The translations under genes and the position numbers were made by a program. From assembly GCA_028285105.1 (NCBI GenBank), contig JANQQE010000011.1, positions 124,001 through 188,000 of the forward strand: a DNA stretch of 64,000 bases. The letters are read 5' to 3'. Source of the DNA: Alphaproteobacteria bacterium. GTDB taxonomy: Bacteria; Planctomycetota; Phycisphaerae; UBA1845. Positions 53,448 to 61,810 of this stretch are shown one piece after another (position 1 is the stretch's first letter; every line of letters starts with the position of its first letter). The notes beneath the pieces were generated by a model. That model had not been told where the DNA came from. It did no database searches and saw only the letters and a program-made list of their open reading frames with translations.

Positions 53448-55796
53448 ATGGGTAACTACGAAATCGCATTATGCCTCGGCGTTGTCGCACCGCTCTTTAT
53501 GTTCGCGGTGTTGGCATTTGTTGGCCATCGCATCGGCAAACCGACGTCGGGTTGGGTGGCGGTGCTTGGTGTTTTGATCAGCCTTGGCTGTGCGACGTAC
53601 GTCCTCACCGGATGGCTTTCCGCAACCGACAAAGCCGCCCTGATGGCGACCACCGGTTACGACTGGGTGGTACTCAATCTATTCGGCAATGAAATGCCCA
53701 TTGAGTTCAAGGTCAAACTAGATGGGCTGACCGTGATGATGTACTTCATGGTCACGCTGGTTTCGACCTGCATTTTCGTATTCAGCATCGGTTACATGGC
53801 CGGTCACTCCGACGAAGTTGACGGCCAATGCAAGTTTCATCGATTCTTCTGCTACCTGTCGCTGTTCGAATTCTCGATGCTGGGCCTGCTCATTTCGAGC
53901 AGTATTTTCTTTTTGTTCGTATTCTGGGAACTGGTCGGGTTGTGCAGCTATCTGCTGATCGGTTTCTACTTCGATAAGAAGTTCGCGTCCAACGCTGCGA
54001 TGAAGGCGTTCATCACCAACCGCGTGGGGGACTTCGGCTTTTTGCTGGGGCTGATGCTGGTTTTCGTTTTCCTACAAACGTTCGACCTCGACCAAGCCGC
54101 AGCGACATTCCGCAATCAGTATGAAACGCAGTCCGGAATCTTCGCAGCCGACATCGACATCCTCGGGTGGCATGTTTCGGGGATGGACCTTGCGACGCTG
54201 ATGGGGATCGGCTTGTTCTGCGGTGCCATGGGTAAGAGTGCCCAGTTCCCACTGCATGTCTGGCTGCCCGACGCGATGGCCGGTCCGACTCCGGTTAGTG
54301 CGTTGATCCATGCGGCGACGATGGTGGCGGCGGGCGTGTATCTGGTTGCTCGCGTGTTCCGCCTGCTAACGCCCGATGCGCAGTTCTTCATCGCGGTCAT
54401 CGGTTGCATCACATTGACGATCACGGCGCTGATTGCGATCGTCCAGATCGACATCAAGAAGGTTCTGGCCTATTCGACCTTGTCGCAGCTCGGCTACATG
54501 ATTTTCGGCATGGGCGTAGGCGCCTGGCCGGCAGCTTTGTTCCACCTGATCACGCACGCATTCTTTAAGGCGATGATGTTCCTCGGTAGCGGCCAGGTCA
54601 TTGAAGGCTGCCATCACGTTCAAGACATGCGCAAGATGGGCGGGCTTCGAAAGAAGATGCCCGTTACGTGTTGGACTTTCTTGATCGGCGTTGCTGCGAT
54701 CGCGGGTGTCGGTATTCCCGGTGCGCACATTGGTTTGGGTGGATACTTCAGCAAAGACGAAGTTCTCGCAGTTGCCTATGAGCGCGCTTACAACTGGGAA
54801 GATCGCTTTGGCGGCCATGCGGCTGAGGGGGGGCACCGTGAAGGCGATGCCCACTCCGCTGCACCTGCATTGCGTAGCGGTCAGGTCATCTTCGCTTCCG
54901 GCGGCGAACACGCTGATTCGCATGCCGATGCGGGTCACGGCGGGGGCCATCATGACGATCCGGTTCTCGCCGGAATTGCGGCCAAGCAGCACAAGATTCC
55001 CAAGTGGATGTTCTGGTTACCCATCATCATCGCCTATGTCACACCGTTTTACATGATGCGTTGCTGGTGGATGACGTTTATGGGCAAACCCCGCGACGAA
55101 GAAGTGCATCACCATGCCCACGAATCGCCGCTGATGTGGGCACCGCTGATTGTGCTGGCAGCAGGTACGCTCATATCGAGCTTTTATATGTTCCGTCCGG
55201 AATTAGGTGAAGCAGCCGCTCATGCAACGCAGGCACCGTTGGTTGTTTCAGTCGATGGCGAAGTGCCGAACAAAGCCCAACATGAATTGCTAGGCCTATC
55301 GCACGACAAAGACAAGGACCCGCACGCAGCACTCATTGGCATAGTCGGTTTCGCGTGGGTTGCCGGAATCGGACTCGCCATCTTGATCTACCGCAACGGC
55401 CTCGATCTCGCCGAACGCATTCGGCGCTTGCCGCTCATACGATTCTTCCATTGGTGTCTGATGGAGAAGCTGTTCTTCGATCACATTTACGACACGGTGC
55501 TGGTCGGCGGAACCAAGTGGGTACTGGCCCAGGTCTCGCGGGCGGTGGACACCTACATCATCGATGGCATCGCGAACTTGCTTGGTCGCTCAACCGTGCG
55601 GATTGCCGAGTTTTCGGGCAACATCATGGACACGGGCGGGGTGGATGGTCTGGTCGATGCCATTGGCGAATCGACGCAGGGCGTTGGCGAGATGGTTCGT
55701 CAACCGCAGACCGGAAAGATTCGCAACTACATTATGTTTGGAACTGCTGGGGCAGTGCTTGTGCTCGCCGCGATGATCGCGGTGGTGTTGAGTTGA
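53448..55796 (+). CDS. nuoL: NADH-quinone oxidoreductase subunit L, with His-rich insertion
   Basis: A 782-residue antiporter-like proton-pumping subunit, longer than the usual 610-660. The core has FVFWELVGLCSYLLIGF, the Lys/His helix HVWLPDAMAGPTPVSALIHA and KVLAYSTLSQLGYM. Residues about 452-515 hold a His/Gly/Asp-rich insertion (HADSHADAGHGGGHHDD), with more His near 555 (HHHAHE). This could bind metal or be a flexible loop. The ATG at 53448 gives a sensible N-terminus; a TTG five codons upstream is possible. Confidence 0.95.
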   Translation: MGNYEIALCLGVVAPLFMFAVLAFVGHRIGKPTSGWVAVLGVLISLGCATYVLTGWLSATDKAALMATTGYDWVVLNLFGNEMPIEFKVKLDGLTVMMYFMVTLVSTCIFVFSIGYMAGHSDEVDGQCKFHRFFCYLSLFEFSMLGLLISSSIFFLFVFWELVGLCSYLLIGFYFDKKFASNAAMKAFITNRVGDFGFLLGLMLVFVFLQTFDLDQAAATFRNQYETQSGIFAADIDILGWHVSGMDLATLMGIGLFCGAMGKSAQFPLHVWLPDAMAGPTPVSALIHAATMVAAGVYLVARVFRLLTPDAQFFIAVIGCITLTITALIAIVQIDIKKVLAYSTLSQLGYMIFGMGVGAWPAALFHLITHAFFKAMMFLGSGQVIEGCHHVQDMRKMGGLRKKMPVTCWTFLIGVAAIAGVGIPGAHIGLGGYFSKDEVLAVAYERAYNWEDRFGGHAAEGGHREGDAHSAAPALRSGQVIFASGGEHADSHADAGHGGGHHDDPVLAGIAAKQHKIPKWMFWLPIIIAYVTPFYMMRCWWMTFMGKPRDEEVHHHAHESPLMWAPLIVLAAGTLISSFYMFRPELGEAAAHATQAPLVVSVDGEVPNKAQHELLGLSHDKDKDPHAALIGIVGFAWVAGIGLAILIYRNGLDLAERIRRLPLIRFFHWCLMEKLFFDHIYDTVLVGGTKWVLAQVSRAVDTYIIDGIANLLGRSTVRIAEFSGNIMDTGGVDGLVDAIGESTQGVGEMVRQPQTGKIRNYIMFGTAGAVLVLAAMIAVVLS

Positions 55797-55840
55797 TTGG
55801 CCCATTCGAAAAATAGCCTTCGGGCAAAGGACGAATTGCT

Positions 55841-57496
55841 GTGGACCAACATTTGATCAGTTGGATCGTTTTCCTGCCGATGATTGCCGGCATCGTGCTG
55901 CTGTTTGTGCCGCGCGAGTTGGTGAAGTGGGTGGCGCTGTTCGGCAGCGGGTTGGCGTTTGTGCTGTCGTTGCTTCTGTTCAAAACGTTCTGGGGTGGAG
56001 ATGCAGCCGCCATTTTCGGCGACACATATGGCACCCTTCATCACGTTGAGCGAGCCAGTTGGATCACGGGCAACAAGTTCAACATCGAATACTTTGTCGG
56101 TCTCGACGGGCTGAGTTTCCCGCTGTTCATTCTAACGACGTTCGTGTCGCTGCTGGCCTGCCTCGCGAGTTTCAATTTCGATTCGTGGAAGATCAACAAG
56201 GGCATCAAGGCGTACTTCTTTCTGTTTCTGCTTCTGGAAACGGGCATGCTGGGCGTGTTCGTCTCGCTCGACTTCTTCTTGTTTTATGTGTTCTGGGAAG
56301 TCATGTTGCTGCCGATGTATTTTCTCATTGGCGTGTGGGGCGGTGAACGGCGCGAATATGCGGCGATCAAGTTCTTTATCTTTACGCTGGCTGGCTCGGT
56401 ATTGATGCTGGTCGGGCTGGTAGCGATGTTCTTCTACAGCGCCGATGCCGTTGCCGAGTATCCTGAGATCGCCACGAGCTATCACACCGGTGCGCCGCTC
56501 ACGACCGGAACCTTCGACCTGATCGAACTCGCCACCAACGACGCCATTCAGAAGTACTTTGGCGCGGCCAGCACGACGCTGCTAAATGTTCGATTTGCTC
56601 CGTTGATGTTCATGTTCCTGTTCATCGGGTTCGCGATCAAACTGCCTTGCGTACCCGTGCATACGTGGCTGCCGGATGCGCACGTGCAAGCCCCAACGCC
56701 GATCTCCATGATCCTAGCTGGTGTGCTTTTGAAGATGGGCGGGTATGGATTCCTGCGGTTGTGTTATGGCATCTTCCCGGTGGGCGGTGAATTCTGGGCA
56801 GGATTCCTCGCCGTCATCGCGGTCATCAGCATCCTTTACGGTGCGTTATGTGCGATGGCTCAGGACGATTTCAAGAAACTCGTGGCGTACAGTTCCGTGT
56901 CGCACATGGGTTATGTGCTGCTCGGTGTGTGCGTGATGACCACGACCGGGTTCCAGGGGGCAATGTTCCAGATGATCGCCCACGGAATCAGCTCGCCGAT
57001 GTGCTTCTTTTTGGTCGGTGTGATTTACGACCGTGCCCACCATCGTCAGATCAACAAGTTCGGTGGGTTGTGGCTATCCATGCCGCGGTACGGATCGATG
57101 GCCACCCTCGGCTTCTTTGCATCGCTCGGCTTGCCGGGCTTGTGCGGGTTTGTCGGTGAGGCATACGTCTTACTCGGAACGTTCCAAGCCGGTCCGAAGT
57201 TTGATTGGGCGTACACCGCCGCCATTTGTGCTGCCTTTGGAGTGGTACTGACCGCCGGTTACATCCTCTGGGTGATTCAGCGTGTGTACCTCGGATCGGT
57301 CCGCGAGGAATATAAAGGGTTCCCGGAAGCGAATGGTCGCGAGATGTTGATTCTGGCTCCCTTGGGTGCGCTTTGCATTTTGTTGGGCGTCCTTCCGAAG
57401 CAAACCGTTTTCGACTTTATGAACGGCACGCTCAATCTGCTGGTTGACCAGATGAATGCCGTCACGCAGGTCGCGATGGCTGCAACTGGCGGCTAG
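55841..57496 (+). CDS. nuoM: NADH-quinone oxidoreductase subunit M
   Basis: A 551-residue proton-pumping subunit. It has FYVFWEVMLLPMYFLIGVWG with the conserved Glu, PVHTWLPDAHVQAPTPISM and KKLVAYSSVSHMGYVLLG with the key Lys and His. GTG start with AAGGA ahead. It lies 44 bases after nuoL. Confidence 0.96.
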   Translation: MDQHLISWIVFLPMIAGIVLLFVPRELVKWVALFGSGLAFVLSLLLFKTFWGGDAAAIFGDTYGTLHHVERASWITGNKFNIEYFVGLDGLSFPLFILTTFVSLLACLASFNFDSWKINKGIKAYFFLFLLLETGMLGVFVSLDFFLFYVFWEVMLLPMYFLIGVWGGERREYAAIKFFIFTLAGSVLMLVGLVAMFFYSADAVAEYPEIATSYHTGAPLTTGTFDLIELATNDAIQKYFGAASTTLLNVRFAPLMFMFLFIGFAIKLPCVPVHTWLPDAHVQAPTPISMILAGVLLKMGGYGFLRLCYGIFPVGGEFWAGFLAVIAVISILYGALCAMAQDDFKKLVAYSSVSHMGYVLLGVCVMTTTGFQGAMFQMIAHGISSPMCFFLVGVIYDRAHHRQINKFGGLWLSMPRYGSMATLGFFASLGLPGLCGFVGEAYVLLGTFQAGPKFDWAYTAAICAAFGVVLTAGYILWVIQRVYLGSVREEYKGFPEANGREMLILAPLGALCILLGVLPKQTVFDFMNGTLNLLVDQMNAVTQVAMAATGG

Positions 57497-57535
57497 TTAC
57501 AAGTATTAGAATTTTGAATTGGATAACGTTTCACC

Positions 57536-59191
57536 GTGACTGAATTGATCGCCGAAATCCCAACGTGGTCTCCAAACGCCGCAGAGTTTCTGACGTTTTC
57601 GCCCGAGTTGGCGTGGGTGGGGACGCTGTGCCTGATCATGCTGGCGCCGTTGGCGATCGGTCGAGACGCGCGAATGACTGCCGGCTTGGCGATGGTCGGC
57701 ATCGCGGTGACCGCATTCTTCACGTTCAAAGTCATGGGCATCGTGTCCACAGAGGGGCCCAAGACCGGACTCACGCCAAACCTCGCCGGCGGGATGCTCA
57801 TCGCTGACAACCTCTCGCTGTTTTTCAAGGTGCTGTTGCTGGCGTTTCTTATCGGCGTCAGCGTACTGTGGATGTCGGTGTCTGCCGCCAAGGAAGATGA
57901 CGCACCTGAGTTTTTTGTACTGTTAATCGGTAGCGCCCTTGGCATGTCGTTGATGGTCAGTACGCATAATATTCTGATGATGATGGTGGCAATTGAATTC
58001 GCGTCGCTGCCGAGTTACGCCATCGTCGGATTCAACAAGCACAAACGCATCGCGGCAGAGGCTTCGTTGAAATACATGATCTTCGGCGCGGTCAGCGCGG
58101 CCATCATGTTGTACGGAGCGAGTCTGATTTACGGCTTCTTCGGAACACTGGATGTCACGCTGATCGCCTCCAACGTCGGACCTGTTCTGGCCGCTGGCGG
58201 GGCGAACCGACTGCTGATCGGCTTGGCGATGTTCTGTGTGTTTGCAGGCATCGCTTTCAAGATATCGGCCGTCCCGTTTCACTTTTGGTGTCCGGACGCT
58301 TTTCAAGGGGCCAAGACCGAAGTCACCGCCTGGCTCAGCGTTGCAAGCAAGGCGGCTGGCCTCTTGTTGCTGATGCGTTTGGCCAATGTCTTTTGCCAAA
58401 ACGCAGGTGCGGAGGTGCTTCGCGGCGTGGCGATCGTGATCGCCGTCGTCGCGACGTTGACGTGTACCATCGGTAACTTAGCGGCATACAAACAGACGTC
58501 GATCAAACGAATGCTGGCGTATTCGTCGATCGCCCATGCCGGATACATGATGGCGGCGGCGGCTATTTTGGTCGATGCGGGCACGGTCGAATCGTTTACC
58601 GCGATCAGTGCAGTATTGGCATACGTCGTGGTTTACATGCTGATGAACCTCGGCGCGTTCGGCGTTGTCGCCCTGGTGGAATCCCGAAATGGCGAGGATG
58701 ATTCAATCACCGCGTTTGCCGGTTTGGGTTGGAAGTCACCCGCCCTTGCGATTCCGATGCTGTTTTGTTTGGTGTCGTTGGTTGGCATTCCTCCGTTTGC
58801 GGGATTTATCACCAAGTGGTATTTGCTGGCCGCGCTTGGCGAAGCCGCCAGCGGTTTGTATTGGGCACTGGCGATCGTCATCGTGATCAACACGCTCATC
58901 AGCCTGTGGTATTACATGCGGGTCGTTGTTCAGATGTTCCTGAAGGAATCCGACACGCCGGCGGCTGACGTTCCGATGTCGGGCACGCTGCTGGTCAACG
59001 TTTGCGGAATCTTGTTGATTGTGCTGCTGGTTTTGAGCAACCCACTCAAGGAACGCGCCGATCGATATTCTGCCGGATTGTTTTCGCCAGTGGTAGCGGG
59101 ATTGGCTGCTCAACCTGATGAAGAATCGCTGGCCCGGTCAAACGATCCCGTGGGCGGTGAACCTGTGGCGAAGGACGCGCAAGGTGGATAA
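57536..59191 (+). CDS. nuoN: NADH-quinone oxidoreductase subunit N
   Basis: A 551-residue proton-pumping subunit. It has EFASLPSYAIVGFNKHKR, VPFHFWCPDAFQGA and SIKRMLAYSSIAHAGYMM. GTG start. The last eight bases overlap the start of the ferritin-like gene. Confidence 0.95.
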   Translation: MTELIAEIPTWSPNAAEFLTFSPELAWVGTLCLIMLAPLAIGRDARMTAGLAMVGIAVTAFFTFKVMGIVSTEGPKTGLTPNLAGGMLIADNLSLFFKVLLLAFLIGVSVLWMSVSAAKEDDAPEFFVLLIGSALGMSLMVSTHNILMMMVAIEFASLPSYAIVGFNKHKRIAAEASLKYMIFGAVSAAIMLYGASLIYGFFGTLDVTLIASNVGPVLAAGGANRLLIGLAMFCVFAGIAFKISAVPFHFWCPDAFQGAKTEVTAWLSVASKAAGLLLLMRLANVFCQNAGAEVLRGVAIVIAVVATLTCTIGNLAAYKQTSIKRMLAYSSIAHAGYMMAAAAILVDAGTVESFTAISAVLAYVVVYMLMNLGAFGVVALVESRNGEDDSITAFAGLGWKSPALAIPMLFCLVSLVGIPPFAGFITKWYLLAALGEAASGLYWALAIVIVINTLISLWYYMRVVVQMFLKESDTPAADVPMSGTLLVNVCGILLIVLLVLSNPLKERADRYSAGLFSPVVAGLAAQPDEESLARSNDPVGGEPVAKDAQGG

Positions 59192-59615
59192 TCACAACGT
59201 CATCCGAACGGTCAGTGCGCTTTACAGTGAACTGTCGGCAGGCATGTTGCTGTATCTTGGCGATATTGCGGCATTCGTCAGCGATGCGGACGTGTCGATT
59301 GCAGCGTCGATCACAGAGATGGCCCATGAAGAAAAAGGTTGCCTCCAGAGGTTGGCCGAACTTCTAGATTCGCTCGACGCCACGCCCGGACCCCCAAAAG
59401 TCCACGCAGATGTCGCTGCGTTGCCTTACAACAAGGTCAACATTCTGATACCGCGTTTGATCAAAAATAAACAGCACTTGCTCGATCGCTGCAAGCAAGC
59501 CGGTCAATGGGTCGCTGGACATGCGGCTGCAACGGAGTGTATTTCTCTCGTTACAAATCGCCACAAAGAACATCTCGAAAAGCTCAGCGGCTTGTCTCAG
59601 CCACAGGCAACGTAG
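59184..59615 (+). CDS. Ferritin-like four-helix protein at the end of the nuo operon
   Basis: A 143-residue, mostly helical protein. The first helix has ALYSELSAGMLLYLGD, the second ITEMAHEEKGCLQRL with an ExxH motif like a diiron site. The third (LIPRLIKNKQHLLDRC) lacks Glu, and the fourth is ECISLVTNRHKEHLEKL. It resembles ferritin-like proteins, but a full set of iron ligands is not seen, so metal binding is uncertain. The GTG start overlaps the nuoN stop, with AAGGA eight bases ahead, which shows co-translation with complex I. A role in assembly or protection of the complex is possible, but inference. Confidence 0.7.
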   Translation: MDNHNVIRTVSALYSELSAGMLLYLGDIAAFVSDADVSIAASITEMAHEEKGCLQRLAELLDSLDATPGPPKVHADVAALPYNKVNILIPRLIKNKQHLLDRCKQAGQWVAGHAAATECISLVTNRHKEHLEKLSGLSQPQAT

Positions 59616-59642
59616 GCTTTCGGGGTCCAAACCAATCAAACA

Positions 59643-59671
59643 TTGCAAGTCATATTCGTGGCTCCTAAAAT
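59643..59671 (+). promoter_or_regulatory. Candidate promoter of miaB
   Basis: TTGCAA (59643-59648) and TAAAAT (59666-59671), 17-base spacer. Start would be near 59678. Confidence 0.55.
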
Positions 59672-59737
59672 ACACGGGTGTAAAATGCGCATGTGCGGTT
59701 CGTTGGACCTGCCACGCTGAAAATCACTGGAATCGGT

Positions 59738-61300
59738 ATGGATCCTCAACCCAGAATGAGCAAATCGGTCTACGTCGAGACGATGGGCTGTCAAATGAAT
59801 GTGCTCGACAGCGAGTTGGTCGTCGGGCAGCTTCTCGCAAAGGATTATGTTACGACCGATTCGGTAGACCATGCCGACGTGTTTCTGGTCAATACATGCA
59901 GTGTGCGGGACCACGCCGAGCAGAAAGCCCTCTCGCGTTTGGGCACGGCGAAGAAGCCCAAGCTGAACAACCCTAACATGGTCATCGGTGTCATCGGGTG
60001 CATGGCCGAGCGCGACCCGGACGGTGTGTTTGCGAAGATTCCCTACGTCGATCTCGTGTGCGGACCGGGCGAACTCAACAAAGTCCCCGCGATGATCGAA
60101 GAGGTTCAGGAAACGCGAAGTCGCGCTGTGGCACTGACCCTCGACAAAAAGCGTAACAGCAACCTGCTCGATCGAACACTCGATTTCGATTCGGTCGAAG
60201 CGCTGGACCTATCGCGCGAGCCTGCCCCAAATGCGAACGTGCTGCAATCGTACATCCGCATCCAGCGCGGTTGCGATAAGTTTTGCACGTTTTGCGTCGT
60301 TCCGTTTACGCGCGGTAAAGAACGATCGCGACCGCCAGAGCAGATCGTCGAAGAGGCGAAGATGTTGGCTGGGCGCGGTGCGAAGGAAGTCACGTTGCTG
60401 GGGCAAACGGTCAACAGCTACCTGCATCAAGACTCCGGTACCGCCGTCAACATGGCCGACCTGCTCTACCGCCTCAACGATGTCGATGGATTGGAACGTA
60501 TTCGCTTCGTGACGAGTTATCCGGGCGATTTCCGCGACGAGATTTTTGAGGCGATGCGCGACCTGCCGAAAGTCTGCGAATACCTGCACTTGCCGGCTCA
60601 AAGCGGATCGAACGCAGTCCTCAAGCGGATGAAGCGGCAGTACTCGGTCGAGGTTTATGAGAAACTGCTCGCACGCGGACGCGAATTTGTCCCGAACATG
60701 ACGATTGCCAGCGACTTCATCGTGGGTTTTTGCGGCGAAACCGAAGCCGAGTTTGAAGAGAGCTTGGCATTGATGGAGCGGATTCGCTTCAAGAATATAT
60801 TCTGCTTCAAGTATTCACCGCGCCCCAATACCGTCGCCGACCGGGGCATGACCGATGACATCCCCGACGCGGTCAAGCGCGATCGCAACCGCCGGATGCT
60901 CCAACTTCAGGAACGAATCTCGCTCGCCCAGACGCAGGCCATGATCGGCGAAACGGTGGAGATTCTCGTCGAGGGATACAGCAAAGCCGCGATCAAAGCC
61001 CAGGAAGCTGAACAAACCCGAGGTGAAGAAATAAGCTGGCGGCGGTCCGATCAACTGGTTGGCAGAACGTCGTCGGATCGCATCGTGGTGTTTTGCGGCG
61101 ATGAATCGCACATCGGTTCAATGACAAAAATCAAGATCAACGGAGCAACGGCTCTCACGCTTTTTGGCGACCCGGTCGATAAACCTGTTGAGACAAGGCA
61201 TCGTTCGGCCAATGATCCGGCGGCGCACACCCATCCATCGCAGCATCAGCCGTTGGTGCGTCACGACAATGGCGGAATCTCGATTCCGATTTCACGGTAG
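59738..61300 (+). CDS. miaB: tRNA-2-methylthio-N6-dimethylallyladenosine synthase
   Basis: A 520-residue radical-SAM methylthiotransferase that modifies A37 of tRNAs reading UNN codons. The N-terminal cluster is held by Cys18, Cys54 and Cys88 (VETMGCQMN, VNTCSVRD, GCMAER); the radical-SAM cluster by Cys179, 183 and 186 (GCDKFCTFCVVP). A TRAM domain (about 395-465) follows, then a 35-residue His-rich extension. ATG 59738 is preferred over one 45 bases upstream; ATG 59756 is also possible. Confidence 0.95.
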   Translation: MDPQPRMSKSVYVETMGCQMNVLDSELVVGQLLAKDYVTTDSVDHADVFLVNTCSVRDHAEQKALSRLGTAKKPKLNNPNMVIGVIGCMAERDPDGVFAKIPYVDLVCGPGELNKVPAMIEEVQETRSRAVALTLDKKRNSNLLDRTLDFDSVEALDLSREPAPNANVLQSYIRIQRGCDKFCTFCVVPFTRGKERSRPPEQIVEEAKMLAGRGAKEVTLLGQTVNSYLHQDSGTAVNMADLLYRLNDVDGLERIRFVTSYPGDFRDEIFEAMRDLPKVCEYLHLPAQSGSNAVLKRMKRQYSVEVYEKLLARGREFVPNMTIASDFIVGFCGETEAEFEESLALMERIRFKNIFCFKYSPRPNTVADRGMTDDIPDAVKRDRNRRMLQLQERISLAQTQAMIGETVEILVEGYSKAAIKAQEAEQTRGEEISWRRSDQLVGRTSSDRIVVFCGDESHIGSMTKIKINGATALTLFGDPVDKPVETRHRSANDPAAHTHPSQHQPLVRHDNGGISIPISR

Positions 61301-61344
61301 ATCGCGCAACGTCAAGTTATTGGATTCACGAAAGCATTCGATTC

Positions 61345-61704
61345 ATGTCAGACAATAGGCCAAACACAACAACGATCGAAGCTATGGCACCTGCCCGCGC
61401 CGAACCCAAGCGCAACGCCAAACCGAAACGCCAGCCGCCATACAACGTGATCCTGCTCGACGATGATGACCATTCATACGAGTACGTCATCATAATGCTG
61501 AACCGGCTCTTCGGTCACAAGCTTGAGGATGCGTTTCGCATGGCCTGCGAAGTGGATCATTCCGGTAGAGTAATCGTCGATACGACCACGATGGAGCGGG
61601 CCGAACTCAAACGCGATCAGATCCACAGCTTTGGCCGCGACCAACGCATCGCCCGCTGCAAGGGTTGCATGTCGGCAGTCATCGAACCCTGCCCTACATC
61701 ATAA
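61345..61704 (+). CDS. clpS: Clp protease adaptor ClpS
   Basis: A 119-residue adaptor for N-degron substrates. It has the core PYNVILLDDDDHSYEYVI with the Asp-rich N-terminal turn, the helix MLNRLFGHKLEDAF, and GRVIVDTTTMERAELKRDQI. A polar N-terminal tail (about 30 residues) precedes it, as is usual. The partner ATPase would be ClpC (29465), as no ClpA is seen. The C-terminus CKGCMSAVIEPC is Cys-rich and unusual. It starts 44 bases after miaB, so may share its transcript. Confidence 0.93.
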   Translation: MSDNRPNTTTIEAMAPARAEPKRNAKPKRQPPYNVILLDDDDHSYEYVIIMLNRLFGHKLEDAFRMACEVDHSGRVIVDTTTMERAELKRDQIHSFGRDQRIARCKGCMSAVIEPCPTS

Positions 61705-61810
61705 TTCATCTGGCAATCGATATTTGAGATGCAACCAACTGGGCGGCGACAGGTAGGATGTTGTGCGTCGCAAGCTATGAATGAGAGTATCATCGACCAG
61801 AGGTGCCTGT

